DNA of 64,000 nt from Oscillospiraceae bacterium (GTDB lineage: Bacteria > Bacillota > Clostridia > Oscillospirales > CAG-272). A model generated the notes under the pieces. The model was not told the DNA's origin. It saw nothing but the letters and a program-made list of their open reading frames with translations, and ran no database searches. A program made the position numbers and the translations under genes. Below, in pieces: positions 37,576 through 47,395 of this stretch (the first letter of the stretch is position 1; each line of letters starts with the position of its first letter). The stretch lies in the NCBI GenBank assembly GCA_015064695.1, contig SVRS01000002.1, forward strand, positions 1-64,000, read 5' to 3'.

Positions 37576-37857
37576 GTGAAGTATGACGTTTTCTTCCCTA
37601 CGCCCATAGAAAGCATAGCTGATCCCGCTAATGACAACGTAGACGTGTGCGTGACCACTGCCGACGGCGAAGCCTACACGCTGGTCTTTATCACACCCGA
37701 TAATCTCAAATTCCTGATGGAATCCAACCGCGAGGATCACATATCCCCGTTATTCAAGTATATCGTGGTAAAACGCCTTGATGAAGGCATGATCCGCCGA
37801 GCCTTGGATGAGATCGTGCGTGATCGATCACTTCTCGCATATTACGGAAGGGATTAA
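37576..37857 (+). CDS. Small hypothetical protein (immunity-like)
   Basis: 93-aa ORF with RBS (gaaaggag), DVCVTTADGEAYTLVFITPDNLKFLMES...IVVKRLDEGMIRRALDEI. Confidence 0.6.
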   Translation: MKYDVFFPTPIESIADPANDNVDVCVTTADGEAYTLVFITPDNLKFLMESNREDHISPLFKYIVVKRLDEGMIRRALDEIVRDRSLLAYYGRD

Positions 37858-37873
37858 GCAAGGAGGTTTTGAT

Positions 37874-38461
37874 ATGAAAAGATCTGATCCCGCCACCCAT
37901 CGCGCCCTGCGTATTTGGCTTGGATGTGGGATAGGCTGTTTCCTATGTGGAATTGGCGGCGAGACGCTTGTTCGCCTGTTGGAGGAACACCGCATTGTCA
38001 TACTTGAGGGCGTTTCGGTGGTATTGATCTCCGTAGGGGTCCTTGGCGCGATCGCTCTGTTTCTTTGGATGGTGACCGCCGCCGTGGTACAGTGTGACGA
38101 GATCGTATCCAAGGCCTGCGGGCGGGTACATACTCCCCTGCGCGAGCTGTTGGGCAAGCCGCGTATCTCGGGTAAAAGGGAGGCGAAAATGGTTCGCTAT
38201 ACCCGTATCACGACCTTGATACATCTGATCTTTGCGGGGATCAACGTGCTGAGTCTGGGCTTTGCGACGATTGGACTGATCCCCCTTGCCCTTCATTTCA
38301 TCGTGTCCCAGATCGTCCTGTCCAATTGCCGTACAAACTACACGGAGGAAGAATCTGCGGTGGAGACCATGTGGACAGTCCTGGGCATTGCGAGCTTTGT
38401 CCTCGCCTTCTTTTCCCTGTTCGCCGCAGTTCCCCTCGGGGAGTGGATATTGGGCATTTGA
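37874..38461 (+). CDS. Hypothetical membrane protein (about four TM segments)
   Basis: RBS aaggagg; hydrophobic segments IWLGCGIGCFLCGIGG, VVLISVGVLGAIALFLWMVTAAVV, HLIFAGINVLSLGFATIGLIPLALHFI, VLGIASFVLAFFSLFAAVPLG. Confidence 0.65.
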   Translation: MKRSDPATHRALRIWLGCGIGCFLCGIGGETLVRLLEEHRIVILEGVSVVLISVGVLGAIALFLWMVTAAVVQCDEIVSKACGRVHTPLRELLGKPRISGKREAKMVRYTRITTLIHLIFAGINVLSLGFATIGLIPLALHFIVSQIVLSNCRTNYTEEESAVETMWTVLGIASFVLAFFSLFAAVPLGEWILGI

Positions 38462-38519
38462 ACCGAAAAAGCTTTTCTGCATCACAATTTCGCATTTTGC
38501 ATTTCCGAAAGGAGCCCCC

Positions 38520-40862
38520 ATGACCGAAGCCGACCGCATATTTGAGCGATTTCCCGAGTTTATCCGTGAGTACATCTTCACCCACCGCTGGGAGTCTTTG
38601 CGGGGGGTGCAGGTGGCGGCGGCGAGAACATTGTTTTTGACCGATCACCACCTCCTGCTCACGTCGTCCACTGCCAGCGGCAAGACCGAGGCGGCCTTTT
38701 TCCCCATCCTGTCCGACCTCTGCGAGAATCCGCCCGCGAGCGTGGGGGCACTGTATATCTGTCCCCTGAAATCCCTCATCAACGACCAGTTCGCCCGCAT
38801 GGAGGAGATTTTAGACATGACGGGCATCCGCGTCACGCGTTGGCACGGGGACGTGGCCCAATCCCACAAGAAAAAGCTCCTGGAAAAGCCCTCCGGGATC
38901 CTGCAGATCACACCCGAATCCCTGGAGGCTATGCTCATCAACCGCTCCAACGATATTTTGCGGCTGTTCGGTGATCTCCGCTACATCGTCATCGACGAGA
39001 TCCACACCCTCACAGGCTCGGATCGAGGCAACCAGATCATCTGCCAGCTCACCCGCATCGGACACCTCATCGGCCGTCCCCCCCGCCGTATCGGCCTGTC
39101 GGCTACCATCGGTGACCCAAACCTCGCCGCCGACTGGCTGGCGGGAGACACGGGTATTCCCGTGGACGTCCCCACCTTTGAGGAAGGGAAGATCAAATGG
39201 CGACTGGGGCTGGAGCATTTCTATATCCAGAATACAAAGGCGAATCAAGCCTCCGAGCCGTCCGACATCCGGCAGGAGGAAGCCTTGTCGGAGCAGGATG
39301 AATCCGCGCCCATGGACTATGAAAAGGCTCTTGAACTTTCCACCGCCCGGGCCGTCGCCGCCTCCATGGTGGAGTCCGCCCTCCCAAAGACCGCCGCTCA
39401 CCCCCTGGACGCGGGCTACGAGTATATGTACGACTGCGTCAAGGATAAGAAATCCTTGGTGTTTTCCAATTCCCGCGAGGAGACGGAATACCTCTGTGCC
39501 ACCCTTCGGCAGATCGCTAAGGCACGGGGAGAGCGAGATGTGTTCCTCATCCATCACGGCAACCTGTCAGCCTCCCTCCGAGAGGAGGCTGAGGCCAAAA
39601 TGAAGGACGAGGAGATGTTCGCTGTTACCTGCGCTACCGTTACGATGGAGCTTGGTATTGATATTGGCCGCCTGGAGCGTGTCCTGCAAAGTCAGGCCCC
39701 CAATAGCGTGTCCTCTTTCCTCCAACGTCTGGGACGATCGGGACGCAGGGGGGAGCCCCCCGAAATGATGATGGTGTTTCGCGAGGAGGATCCCCTACCT
39801 AATACCCCTCTTCCTCAGCTCATTCCCTGGGAGCTGCTCCGGGGCATCGCCATTATCCAGCTCTACATTGAGGAACGCTTCATCGAGCCGCCGTGCAGAA
39901 AGCAAATGCCTATGAGCCTCCTGTTCCACCAGACCCTGTCGGTGCTGGCCGCATCGGGGGAGCTGCCCCCACGCCGTCTGGCCGAGCGAGTCCTCTCCCT
40001 CCCCCCCTTCTCGGAGGTCACTAAGGAGGACTACCGTACCCTCATGGTGTCCATGATCGAGCATGACTTCATCGAAATGACCGAGGAAAAAGGCCTCATC
40101 GTGGGTCTTGCGGGTGAGCGACTGCTAAAGAGCTTCAAGTTCTACGCCGTGTTCAAGGACTCCGAGGACTTCACAGTACGCGCGGGATCCGATGAGATCG
40201 GCACCATCACCACCCCGCCCCCCGTGGGGGATCGGTTTGCCCTTGCCGGCCGTGTCTGGGAGGTAGAAGAGCTGGATATCCAGCGCAAGCTCATCTACGT
40301 TAAGCAGGTAGACGGTAAAATGGAGGTTTCCTGGCCGGGAGACTTCGGGGAGATCCACACCAAAATCCTCAAGCGGATGCGCAAGATTCTGGAGGAGGAT
40401 ACGGCCTACCCCTACCTCAAGCCCAACGCCATGAAACGCATCGAGGTCGCCCGCCACGTTGCCCGCAACACGGGGATGCTCACGCATTCCCTGGTATCCC
40501 TGGGTGGATATACCTGGTGCCTATTCCCCTGGCTGGGTACCCGCTCCTTCCGCACCCTGCGGAAATTCATTGCCCGCAATTCCTCTTTGTGCAAGATCAG
40601 CAATCTGGAATTCGAGGGCTGCTACTATATCACCTTCCGCATGGAACGGGGGAACGATTACGATTTGATCTCCCATCTGGCCGGGATCGTTGAAACCGAC
40701 GGCATTGATTGCGTGTCTTTGGTACAGAGCGGAGAGGTGCCGATTTTTGAAAAGTATGACGAGCATATCCCCGGAGACCTTTTGCGGAGGGCCTTTGCCG
40801 TTGACCGCCTCCGCGCTGACGAGGCCGAGGCGCGGCTGAAGGAGATTCTTGCGGAATACTGA
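38520..40862 (+). CDS. Lhr-like superfamily 2 DEAD/DEAH-box helicase (BrxHI-like)
   Basis: Walker A STASGKTEAAFFP, DEIH, SATIGDPNLAADWL, ATVTMELGIDIG, QRLGRSGRRGEPPEMMMVFRE; RBS aaaggag. Confidence 0.88.
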   Translation: MTEADRIFERFPEFIREYIFTHRWESLRGVQVAAARTLFLTDHHLLLTSSTASGKTEAAFFPILSDLCENPPASVGALYICPLKSLINDQFARMEEILDMTGIRVTRWHGDVAQSHKKKLLEKPSGILQITPESLEAMLINRSNDILRLFGDLRYIVIDEIHTLTGSDRGNQIICQLTRIGHLIGRPPRRIGLSATIGDPNLAADWLAGDTGIPVDVPTFEEGKIKWRLGLEHFYIQNTKANQASEPSDIRQEEALSEQDESAPMDYEKALELSTARAVAASMVESALPKTAAHPLDAGYEYMYDCVKDKKSLVFSNSREETEYLCATLRQIAKARGERDVFLIHHGNLSASLREEAEAKMKDEEMFAVTCATVTMELGIDIGRLERVLQSQAPNSVSSFLQRLGRSGRRGEPPEMMMVFREEDPLPNTPLPQLIPWELLRGIAIIQLYIEERFIEPPCRKQMPMSLLFHQTLSVLAASGELPPRRLAERVLSLPPFSEVTKEDYRTLMVSMIEHDFIEMTEEKGLIVGLAGERLLKSFKFYAVFKDSEDFTVRAGSDEIGTITTPPPVGDRFALAGRVWEVEELDIQRKLIYVKQVDGKMEVSWPGDFGEIHTKILKRMRKILEEDTAYPYLKPNAMKRIEVARHVARNTGMLTHSLVSLGGYTWCLFPWLGTRSFRTLRKFIARNSSLCKISNLEFEGCYYITFRMERGNDYDLISHLAGIVETDGIDCVSLVQSGEVPIFEKYDEHIPGDLLRRAFAVDRLRADEAEARLKEILAEY

Positions 40863-40952
40863 CTTTAGGGGGCCGCTAAAAATTCTCCGCACGCTGAATA
40901 TTTAGAGGTCCCCCTATATAAGACGTCATTGATAGGAAAGGAGTTTGTTCCT

Positions 40953-41981
40953 ATGAAAAATTATTTACCGCTGGAGCATCACAAGCAGGTATCCGAGGCT
41001 CATGTTCCCCAGCTTCGCTGGGATGGCGTTACCCCCGTTGAGGAATGGCGGGCGCGTTGTCACGATCGATTGTGGGATCTGCTGGGAATGGATTCGTTTG
41101 TCCCCTGTGAGCCGCTGTTTGCCGTTACGGAGGAGGGTGAGCTGAACGGAAACCGCCACGTTCACTTCACGCTTCAGACCGAGGAGGGGTATTTTACTCA
41201 CTGTGACCTGCTCTTACCGCCGGAGCAGGATAAGCCTCTCCCTCTGTGTGTGTGTCTGCAGGGTCATTCCAAGGGATCGCATATCTCCTTGGGACAGCCC
41301 CGATACCCCGGAGATGAAGAAATTATAAAAGGCGGAGACCGGGATTTTGCGGTGCGAGCCGTAAAGGAGGGCTTTGCCGCTTTGGCTATTGAGCAGAGAG
41401 CCTTCGGGCTTTGCGGCGGAACGGAATACGGCCCTGCCTGCGATCGCCCTGCCATGACGGCGCTGCTTCTGGGACGTACGCTGATTGGTGAACGGGTTTG
41501 GGATGTCATGCGAGTTCTGGATGCCGTAGAAGCGCATTTCTCTCACGTTGCGACTCTGGAGGGATCGGTTCTTACGGGCAATTCGGGCGGAGGAACGGCA
41601 ACCTACTATACCGCCTGCCTGGAGCATCGCTTTGCGGGCTTTATGCCCTCCTGTGCCGTTTGTACCTACCACGATTCCATTGTTGTGACCCATCATTGCA
41701 CCTGCAACTATATCCCACGGGCGGCTCGATACTTTGACATGGGGGATTTGGCTATTCTGATTGCGCCCAGAAAGCTGGTGGTTGTTTGCGGAAGATACGA
41801 CGATATATTCCCCCTGCACGGTGTAATTTCCACATTTGACACCATCAAACGGTTGTATACGGCTTCGGGAGCCGAGGATGCTTGCGCGCTGGTGATCGGG
41901 GAGGAGGGGCATCGCTTCTATGCGGATGCGGCCTGGCCTGTGATGCATAGCCTGCTTGAGCGCAATGGAGAGATCCTTTAA
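40953..41981 (+). CDS. Alpha/beta hydrolase (dienelactone hydrolase / acetyl xylan esterase-like)
   Basis: LPLCVCLQGHSKGSHISLG, AIEQRAFGLCGG, VLTGNSGGGTATYYTACLE nucleophile elbow. Confidence 0.75.
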   Translation: MKNYLPLEHHKQVSEAHVPQLRWDGVTPVEEWRARCHDRLWDLLGMDSFVPCEPLFAVTEEGELNGNRHVHFTLQTEEGYFTHCDLLLPPEQDKPLPLCVCLQGHSKGSHISLGQPRYPGDEEIIKGGDRDFAVRAVKEGFAALAIEQRAFGLCGGTEYGPACDRPAMTALLLGRTLIGERVWDVMRVLDAVEAHFSHVATLEGSVLTGNSGGGTATYYTACLEHRFAGFMPSCAVCTYHDSIVVTHHCTCNYIPRAARYFDMGDLAILIAPRKLVVVCGRYDDIFPLHGVISTFDTIKRLYTASGAEDACALVIGEEGHRFYADAAWPVMHSLLERNGEIL

Positions 41982-42047
41982 GGGAACCGCTGAAGCTTCT
42001 ACTGTTGAGGTGCGTGAAAAACGCAAAGACGCTAAGAAAGGAAATTT

Positions 42048-43715
42048 ATGATTATGAAACGAATGAGATGTACCCTCGCGGTGGCGTTGGCCGCTCTTTT
42101 GGCGGTGTGCGGGGTTTCCTGTCAGCCCTCTGCCGGGAAAGGGGAAGATACCACTTCTGCGATCACCTTGCCCAACACCGCAGAGAGCGAGAAGGGAACA
42201 GAGTCTGTCACCGATCCTGCGGAGGTTACGACCCAGGCGGTTCCCGAAACAACGGTCCCTGAGACCGACGCTCTCCCTGACGTTGATCCCATCGAATTTT
42301 CCTATGCGGGTGCCCACTACACCTTCAACGGAAATTCTGCGGAGGCTGCCCAGGTGACCTCCAAGGGCTTTGCCTACGGTGCCGCATTCTATGAGGATGA
42401 GCGTCTGAACGGAGATTTTGATGCGATCGTGCACGTGACCCCCGGTACGCTGAAGGCAGAAGCAGGACTTCTGTTCGGCGCCAAGGTATCGGAGGACGGG
42501 GAACGCTTTGAGGGGTATGCCTTTACCCTTATGAAGGAATATATCTACCTCTACCGTGTGTTCATCAACGAGAGCGGAGAAACCGAGTTGACGGAGTTGG
42601 CTTCCCATTGCGTGGGGAATCTGCGCGGCGTGACCAAAACGGGTGGTACCTTGCGGGTGGTTCGCAGGGGAGACGCATTCAGCTTCTATTTCTGTGATGA
42701 TCTGGAGGGTGTGGAGCCCTGGCCTGAGTTTGAAGTGGCTCTGACGGATATGCAGGGCATTGGCATTGGCTATTTCGATAACGGAAGAGGCGGCGCGTCC
42801 TTTGATTTCTTTGCGGTGACCGAGGCCGCCTCCGCCCCTGCGCCCGAGCAGACTTATCTCAATCCCGTGTTTGAATCGGCCGATCCCTACGTGCTTTACC
42901 ACGACGGTGTATACTACTGCTACGCCACGTCTGCTCCCGTAGGCTATTACGTACATACCTCCACGGATCTGGTCAACTGGACCTACGCGGGACTTTGCGC
43001 CGAGGAAATGTGGGGCTTCAAGCAGTGGTATTGGGCACCCGAGGTCATCGAGAAGGACGGAAAGTTTTACATGATTGCCACGGTCAACGAGCATATCGGT
43101 ATCGCCGTGGCGGACAGCCCCCTGGGCCCCTTCATTCCCCAGGAGAACTGGCTCTATGAAAAATCCATCGACGGACACATCTTCGTGGACGATGACGGAC
43201 GTGTCTACCTCTATTACGTGAGCTGGCAGTCGGAATATGCCATTTACGGATGCGAGCTGACGGAGGATCTTCTCTCGGTCAAGCCCGGAACCACCAAGCT
43301 GATGCTGCGTGCGCAGGAGCCTTGGGAAAAGGTGGACGGTGATTGTGTGGAGGGACCCTATATGCTCAAGCATAACGGTACCTACTATCTGACCTATTCG
43401 GGTACGGTCTATACCTCGGATCAGTATGCCGTGGGCTACGCCACCGCGGATTCGCCGTTGGGGGATTTTGAACGTAACGAAACCAATCCTGTTCTGTGCT
43501 TCAACTACGCGGTTCACGGTCCCGGCCATCATAGCTTTGCCACCGATGCGAACGGAGACCTGTGGATGGTTTATCACCGCCACAACAGCACCGAGGCGAT
43601 CCATCCTCGTATGACCTGTATCGACCGGGCGCGCTTTGCTCCCACGGCGTCCGGTGTGGATCGTCTGGAGGTCTACGGCCCCACCAGCACCAACCAACCC
43701 TACCCGGGTTCCTGA
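42048..43715 (+). CDS. Lipoprotein glycoside hydrolase family 43
   Basis: Lipobox-like LAVCGVSC; YLNPVFESADPYVLYHDGVYYCYAT, WAPEVIEKDGKFYMIAT, VEGPYMLKHNGTYYLTYS, GPGHHSF. Confidence 0.88.
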   Translation: MIMKRMRCTLAVALAALLAVCGVSCQPSAGKGEDTTSAITLPNTAESEKGTESVTDPAEVTTQAVPETTVPETDALPDVDPIEFSYAGAHYTFNGNSAEAAQVTSKGFAYGAAFYEDERLNGDFDAIVHVTPGTLKAEAGLLFGAKVSEDGERFEGYAFTLMKEYIYLYRVFINESGETELTELASHCVGNLRGVTKTGGTLRVVRRGDAFSFYFCDDLEGVEPWPEFEVALTDMQGIGIGYFDNGRGGASFDFFAVTEAASAPAPEQTYLNPVFESADPYVLYHDGVYYCYATSAPVGYYVHTSTDLVNWTYAGLCAEEMWGFKQWYWAPEVIEKDGKFYMIATVNEHIGIAVADSPLGPFIPQENWLYEKSIDGHIFVDDDGRVYLYYVSWQSEYAIYGCELTEDLLSVKPGTTKLMLRAQEPWEKVDGDCVEGPYMLKHNGTYYLTYSGTVYTSDQYAVGYATADSPLGDFERNETNPVLCFNYAVHGPGHHSFATDANGDLWMVYHRHNSTEAIHPRMTCIDRARFAPTASGVDRLEVYGPTSTNQPYPGS

Positions 43716-43830
43716 AACGGCAAGATCAATACAAGTGGTTTCCTTCTTCGAATTGCAAGGAGGATTGTGGAGAGAGTGCCCGAAACCGATACAAGATGCG
43801 ATAAAAGAAGTAATGATAAAAAAGGAGATA

Positions 43831-45267
43831 ATGATGATTAAGAAGATTCTGTGTTTGTTTTTGGCCGGCTTGATGCTGGCAAGTGTCGTGGCCTGCGGTG
43901 AACCGGAAGAGGCCCCCGATGATACAGGCGTCAATACCACCGTTGAGGTCGATACGGCCGAGGTGAAGCCCAATCTGCCTGAGAAGAATTATAAGGGGGA
44001 TACCTTTACGGTTTTGGGCGCGAGCGATGCCTTTAAGTACGTGCTGTCTTCCAAAACCAACGGCGAGGTGGTCAACGATGCCGTGGTGGAAGCGAACCTC
44101 TCGGTGAGCAATCAGTTCAATATTAAATTCGGTACCTTGACAATCGAAAACGATATGGATACGGGTATGATCCAGGGCTTTATCATGGCCGGCGACGACG
44201 TGTATGACGTGGCATACCTCCACGATTGTACCACCGCGACTGCATCCCTCCAGGGGTGGTTCCTCAATATCAATGACCTGCCCTATATGGATACGAGCGC
44301 TCAGTGGTGGCCACAGTTCACGGTTGACTCCCTGACGCTGAACGGTAAGATGTACTACTACTCCAACTACGCCTCTTACCAATCGCTGGCTTGGACCCGC
44401 GCATGCTTCTTTAACCAGAAGCTTTTGACCGAGTACCGGCTGGAGAGTCCTTACGATCTGGTTCGCAATGACTCGTGGAACCTGGACAAGATCACGGAAA
44501 TGTCTACCTCGATCTACAACGATCTGAATGGTGACGGTATACAGGATAAGACAGACTTGTTGGGCTTCGCCTTCGTCGCGTACCCCTACGGCTGGCTGGA
44601 GTCCTTTGGTATTGAAATGTATCAGAAGGAGGCTGCCGATTCCGCCGTTCTGTTGCTGGATACCTCCAACGAACGCTCTTATACGTTGATCGACAAGCTT
44701 CACACCTGGTTCTATTCCGGTAGTGATAGCGTGTACGTGGATTTCCTGGAATCCTCGGATGGCAATCAGATGTTTGCTGAGGATCATGTTGCATTTACCT
44801 TTGCGGCCGTGGGCGAGCTGGCTCCCATGTCGGTGGAGGCCAACATCGACTACGGTATTGTGCCCATCCCCAAGATCGATAAAAACCAGGAGGATTACTA
44901 TGCCGGCTGTAACGACCGCCTGTTCTCTGTGCCCAATACGGTGAAGGATCAGGAGCAGATCGGTATCGTTCTGGAGGCCATGGCCTATGCCGGTTACAAG
45001 TATCTCTTGCCCGCTTACTGTGAAAAGACCCTGCAGACTCGCTTCGCCACCGACCCCGATTGCGGCGAGATGCTGAATCTGATCTTTGAGAAGCAAGTCA
45101 TCAGCTTTGCATACCTGTTTGCCAATGCGGTTCCCAGCGGCATTCAGTATCGCTTTATCGCCGATACCGTGAAATATAACAAGGTCGCTTCCTTCTATAA
45201 GAGTAAGGAGCGCCCCGAGAAGCGCTTGATGCAGAAGATCACAGAGTTCTACGAGGCGGAACAGTGA
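43831..45267 (+). CDS. Extracellular solute-binding lipoprotein
   Basis: IKKILCLFLAGLMLASVVAC lipobox; VVNDAVVEANLSVSNQFNIKF, GIVPIPKIDKNQEDYYAG; RBS aaggag. Confidence 0.8.
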   Translation: MMIKKILCLFLAGLMLASVVACGEPEEAPDDTGVNTTVEVDTAEVKPNLPEKNYKGDTFTVLGASDAFKYVLSSKTNGEVVNDAVVEANLSVSNQFNIKFGTLTIENDMDTGMIQGFIMAGDDVYDVAYLHDCTTATASLQGWFLNINDLPYMDTSAQWWPQFTVDSLTLNGKMYYYSNYASYQSLAWTRACFFNQKLLTEYRLESPYDLVRNDSWNLDKITEMSTSIYNDLNGDGIQDKTDLLGFAFVAYPYGWLESFGIEMYQKEAADSAVLLLDTSNERSYTLIDKLHTWFYSGSDSVYVDFLESSDGNQMFAEDHVAFTFAAVGELAPMSVEANIDYGIVPIPKIDKNQEDYYAGCNDRLFSVPNTVKDQEQIGIVLEAMAYAGYKYLLPAYCEKTLQTRFATDPDCGEMLNLIFEKQVISFAYLFANAVPSGIQYRFIADTVKYNKVASFYKSKERPEKRLMQKITEFYEAEQ

Positions 45268-45349
45268 TCTGACCGGATCCATGACGCCATGGTCATAAAA
45301 AGACGGCGTCGCTTTAGCGTGATGTCCTTAACGGACAATCATGCTAAAC

Positions 45350-45442
45350 TATGATTGCCCATGGGGGCAAGCTATGAGTTATGAGATGCTCCGCATCGTT
45401 ATGGTTGGCTTCGCCAAGTTGAAGATTGCAAGGGCAATCATA
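45350..45442. repeat. MITE-like inverted repeat with internal hairpins
   Basis: Perfect 11-bp arms tatgattgccc (45350-45360) and gggcaatcata (45432-45442). Confidence 0.65.
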
Positions 45443-45460
45443 TCATAACTCTAAACTGAA

Positions 45461-45616
45461 AAGCAGAAAAAGAGAGAGTCTTACGGAATTTTACTTCCGC
45501 AGCACTCTCTCTTCTGCTTTATATCGCCGGTTTCGCATTTGTTTTACAAATGCATCGGGCTATGCCCATACCCTTGTTTCATTTTCGCCGCTAAGAACTT
45601 CACCCTTTAGGCGGCG
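45461..45616. ncRNA. Run of adjacent hairpins; candidate structured RNA or composite repeat
   Basis: aagcagaaaaagagagagt/actctctcttctgctt (45461-45519), gcatttg/caaatgc (45535-45553), gggc/gccc (45557-45567), cgccgctaa/ttaggcggcg (about 45586-45616), then T-rich ttgtcttttt. Confidence 0.35.
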
Positions 45617-45680
45617 TTGTCTTTTTGGATGAATTTGACGGATCGCTCTGAAAAAAATTAGGGATTTATGCATAAAAATA

Positions 45681-45709
45681 TTGACCCCGCTCCATAAATA
45701 TGGTATAAT
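45681..45709 (+). promoter_or_regulatory. Sigma-A-type promoter upstream of the MBL RNase gene
   Basis: TTGACC (45681-45686), 17-bp spacer, TATAAT (45704-45709). Confidence 0.85.
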
Positions 45710-45785
45710 AAGGGTGGAGAGGCGGCTGCGGTATTACGAGACTGCCGTAGAGTCATACCACTACATGGAAAGGAAAGGTGAGCCT

Positions 45786-47387
45786 ATGAGGATTCAATTT
45801 ATCGGAGCAGCACAAGAGGTTACGGGTAGCTGTACGTTGCTGGAGGTTAATGACCGATACTATTTGGTGGATTGCGGCATGGAGCAGGGAATCGACGTGT
45901 TTCAGAATGTTGCCATTCCCGTGCCTGCCAGCCGTATCGATGCGGTTTTTCTGACCCACGCCCATATTGATCATTCGGGTATGCTGCCGCGGCTATACAA
46001 GGACGGCTTCCGAGGAATTATCTATTCCACGGTGGCTACGGCCAAGCTGGCGGACATCATGCTCAAGGATAGCGCTCACATCCAAATGACGGAGGTGGAG
46101 TGGAAGAACCGCAAGGCAGAGCGGTCGGGCGAGGAGAATTATACCCCGACCTACACCATGGAGGACGCCTTGGGGGCCATTACCCTGTTCCGCGGCGTAG
46201 AATACGACCAGCGGATCACCGTATCCGCCGGCGTGGATATTCGTTTCACCGATATCGGACATCTGTTGGGCTCGGCAGCCATTGAAATTTGGCTAAGGGA
46301 GGCGGATGCTGATCGTAAGATCGTATTCAGCGGCGACGTGGGAAATACCAACCAGCCCCTCATTAAGGACCCCACGCCCGTGGCGGAGGCCGATTATCTG
46401 GTGCTGGAATCCACCTACGGAAGCCGCGACCACGATCGACACGACAACACGGTGAACGTGCTGGCCGAGATGATCGACCGAACCCTGAACCGAGGCGGAA
46501 ACGTCATCATCCCCTCCTTCGCCATCGGTCGCACCCAGGAGCTTTTGTACGCCATCCGTGAGATCAAGGATCGAGGGCTGACGAAAAACAGGGAATTTCC
46601 CGTGTACGTAGATAGCCCTTTGGCCATTGAGGCCACTGAGATCTTCTCTAAATGCGATCCCGCCTGCTTTGACGACGAAACCCGGGCGTTGCTTGCCCGC
46701 GGAATCGATCCCATCCGGTTCCCGAATCTCCGTCTGTCCGTGACGGTGGAGGATTCCAAGCGCATTAATGAAAATCCCGAGCCCAAGGTGATCCTGTCTG
46801 CCAGCGGTATGTGCGAGGCGGGGCGTATCCGCCACCATTTGAAGCATAACCTGTGGCGGCCGCAAAATCTGGTTCTGTTCGTGGGTTACCAGGCCGAGGG
46901 AACCCTGGGACGGAATCTGATCGAGGGAATTCCCACGGTTCGACTGTTCGGTGAGGATATCGCCGTACGGGCTGAGATTATGTCCCTAAAGGGCACAAGC
47001 GGACACGCAGACCGAAAGGGACTTATTTCTTGGCTGATGAGCTTTGAACATAAGCCGAAAACGGTCTTTTTGAACCACGGAAACGAGGAGTCCATTGCGG
47101 TCTTGTCCGACGAGCTGAAGGAGCGAGGCTACGCGGTGGAGACTCCGTACAGCGGAACAGAATACGATCTGATCCGAGGGATCATGACCGCTTATACCGA
47201 GAAAAAGCGGGTTACCGCCGCTGACGTGGCCAAGGCTCGCTCCCGCAAGAATAGCATCCATCACGATCTTGTCTCCCAGGCCGAGGCGCTGTTGGCATTG
47301 GCTAAGCGTTGCGAGAGCCGTCCCAATAAGGATAACGCCAAGTTTACTGCCCAGATCAGGGCGTTGATGGACAAGTGGGAGAGGTGA
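45786..47387 (+). CDS. MBL-fold/beta-CASP RNA-processing hydrolase (YSH1/CPSF-like family)
   Basis: RIQFIGAAQEVTGSCTLLEV, LTHAHIDHSGMLPRLY, FSGDVGNTNQPLI, ESTYGSRDHD, SASGMCEAGRIRHHLKHNL, GTSGHADRKGLISWL. Confidence 0.93.
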   Translation: MRIQFIGAAQEVTGSCTLLEVNDRYYLVDCGMEQGIDVFQNVAIPVPASRIDAVFLTHAHIDHSGMLPRLYKDGFRGIIYSTVATAKLADIMLKDSAHIQMTEVEWKNRKAERSGEENYTPTYTMEDALGAITLFRGVEYDQRITVSAGVDIRFTDIGHLLGSAAIEIWLREADADRKIVFSGDVGNTNQPLIKDPTPVAEADYLVLESTYGSRDHDRHDNTVNVLAEMIDRTLNRGGNVIIPSFAIGRTQELLYAIREIKDRGLTKNREFPVYVDSPLAIEATEIFSKCDPACFDDETRALLARGIDPIRFPNLRLSVTVEDSKRINENPEPKVILSASGMCEAGRIRHHLKHNLWRPQNLVLFVGYQAEGTLGRNLIEGIPTVRLFGEDIAVRAEIMSLKGTSGHADRKGLISWLMSFEHKPKTVFLNHGNEESIAVLSDELKERGYAVETPYSGTEYDLIRGIMTAYTEKKRVTAADVAKARSRKNSIHHDLVSQAEALLALAKRCESRPNKDNAKFTAQIRALMDKWER

Positions 47388-47395
47388 GGGGAGTG

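Noticed and set aside
33572-40862. Calling the cassette a complete BREX system
   Set aside because: No pglX, pglZ, brxL/pglW or brxA/B-like genes are seen in the window; only BrxD-like and BrxHI-like components are supported
45426-45632. 68-aa plus-strand ORF
   Set aside because: Lies entirely in the hairpin-rich repeat region; composition is determined by the inverted repeats
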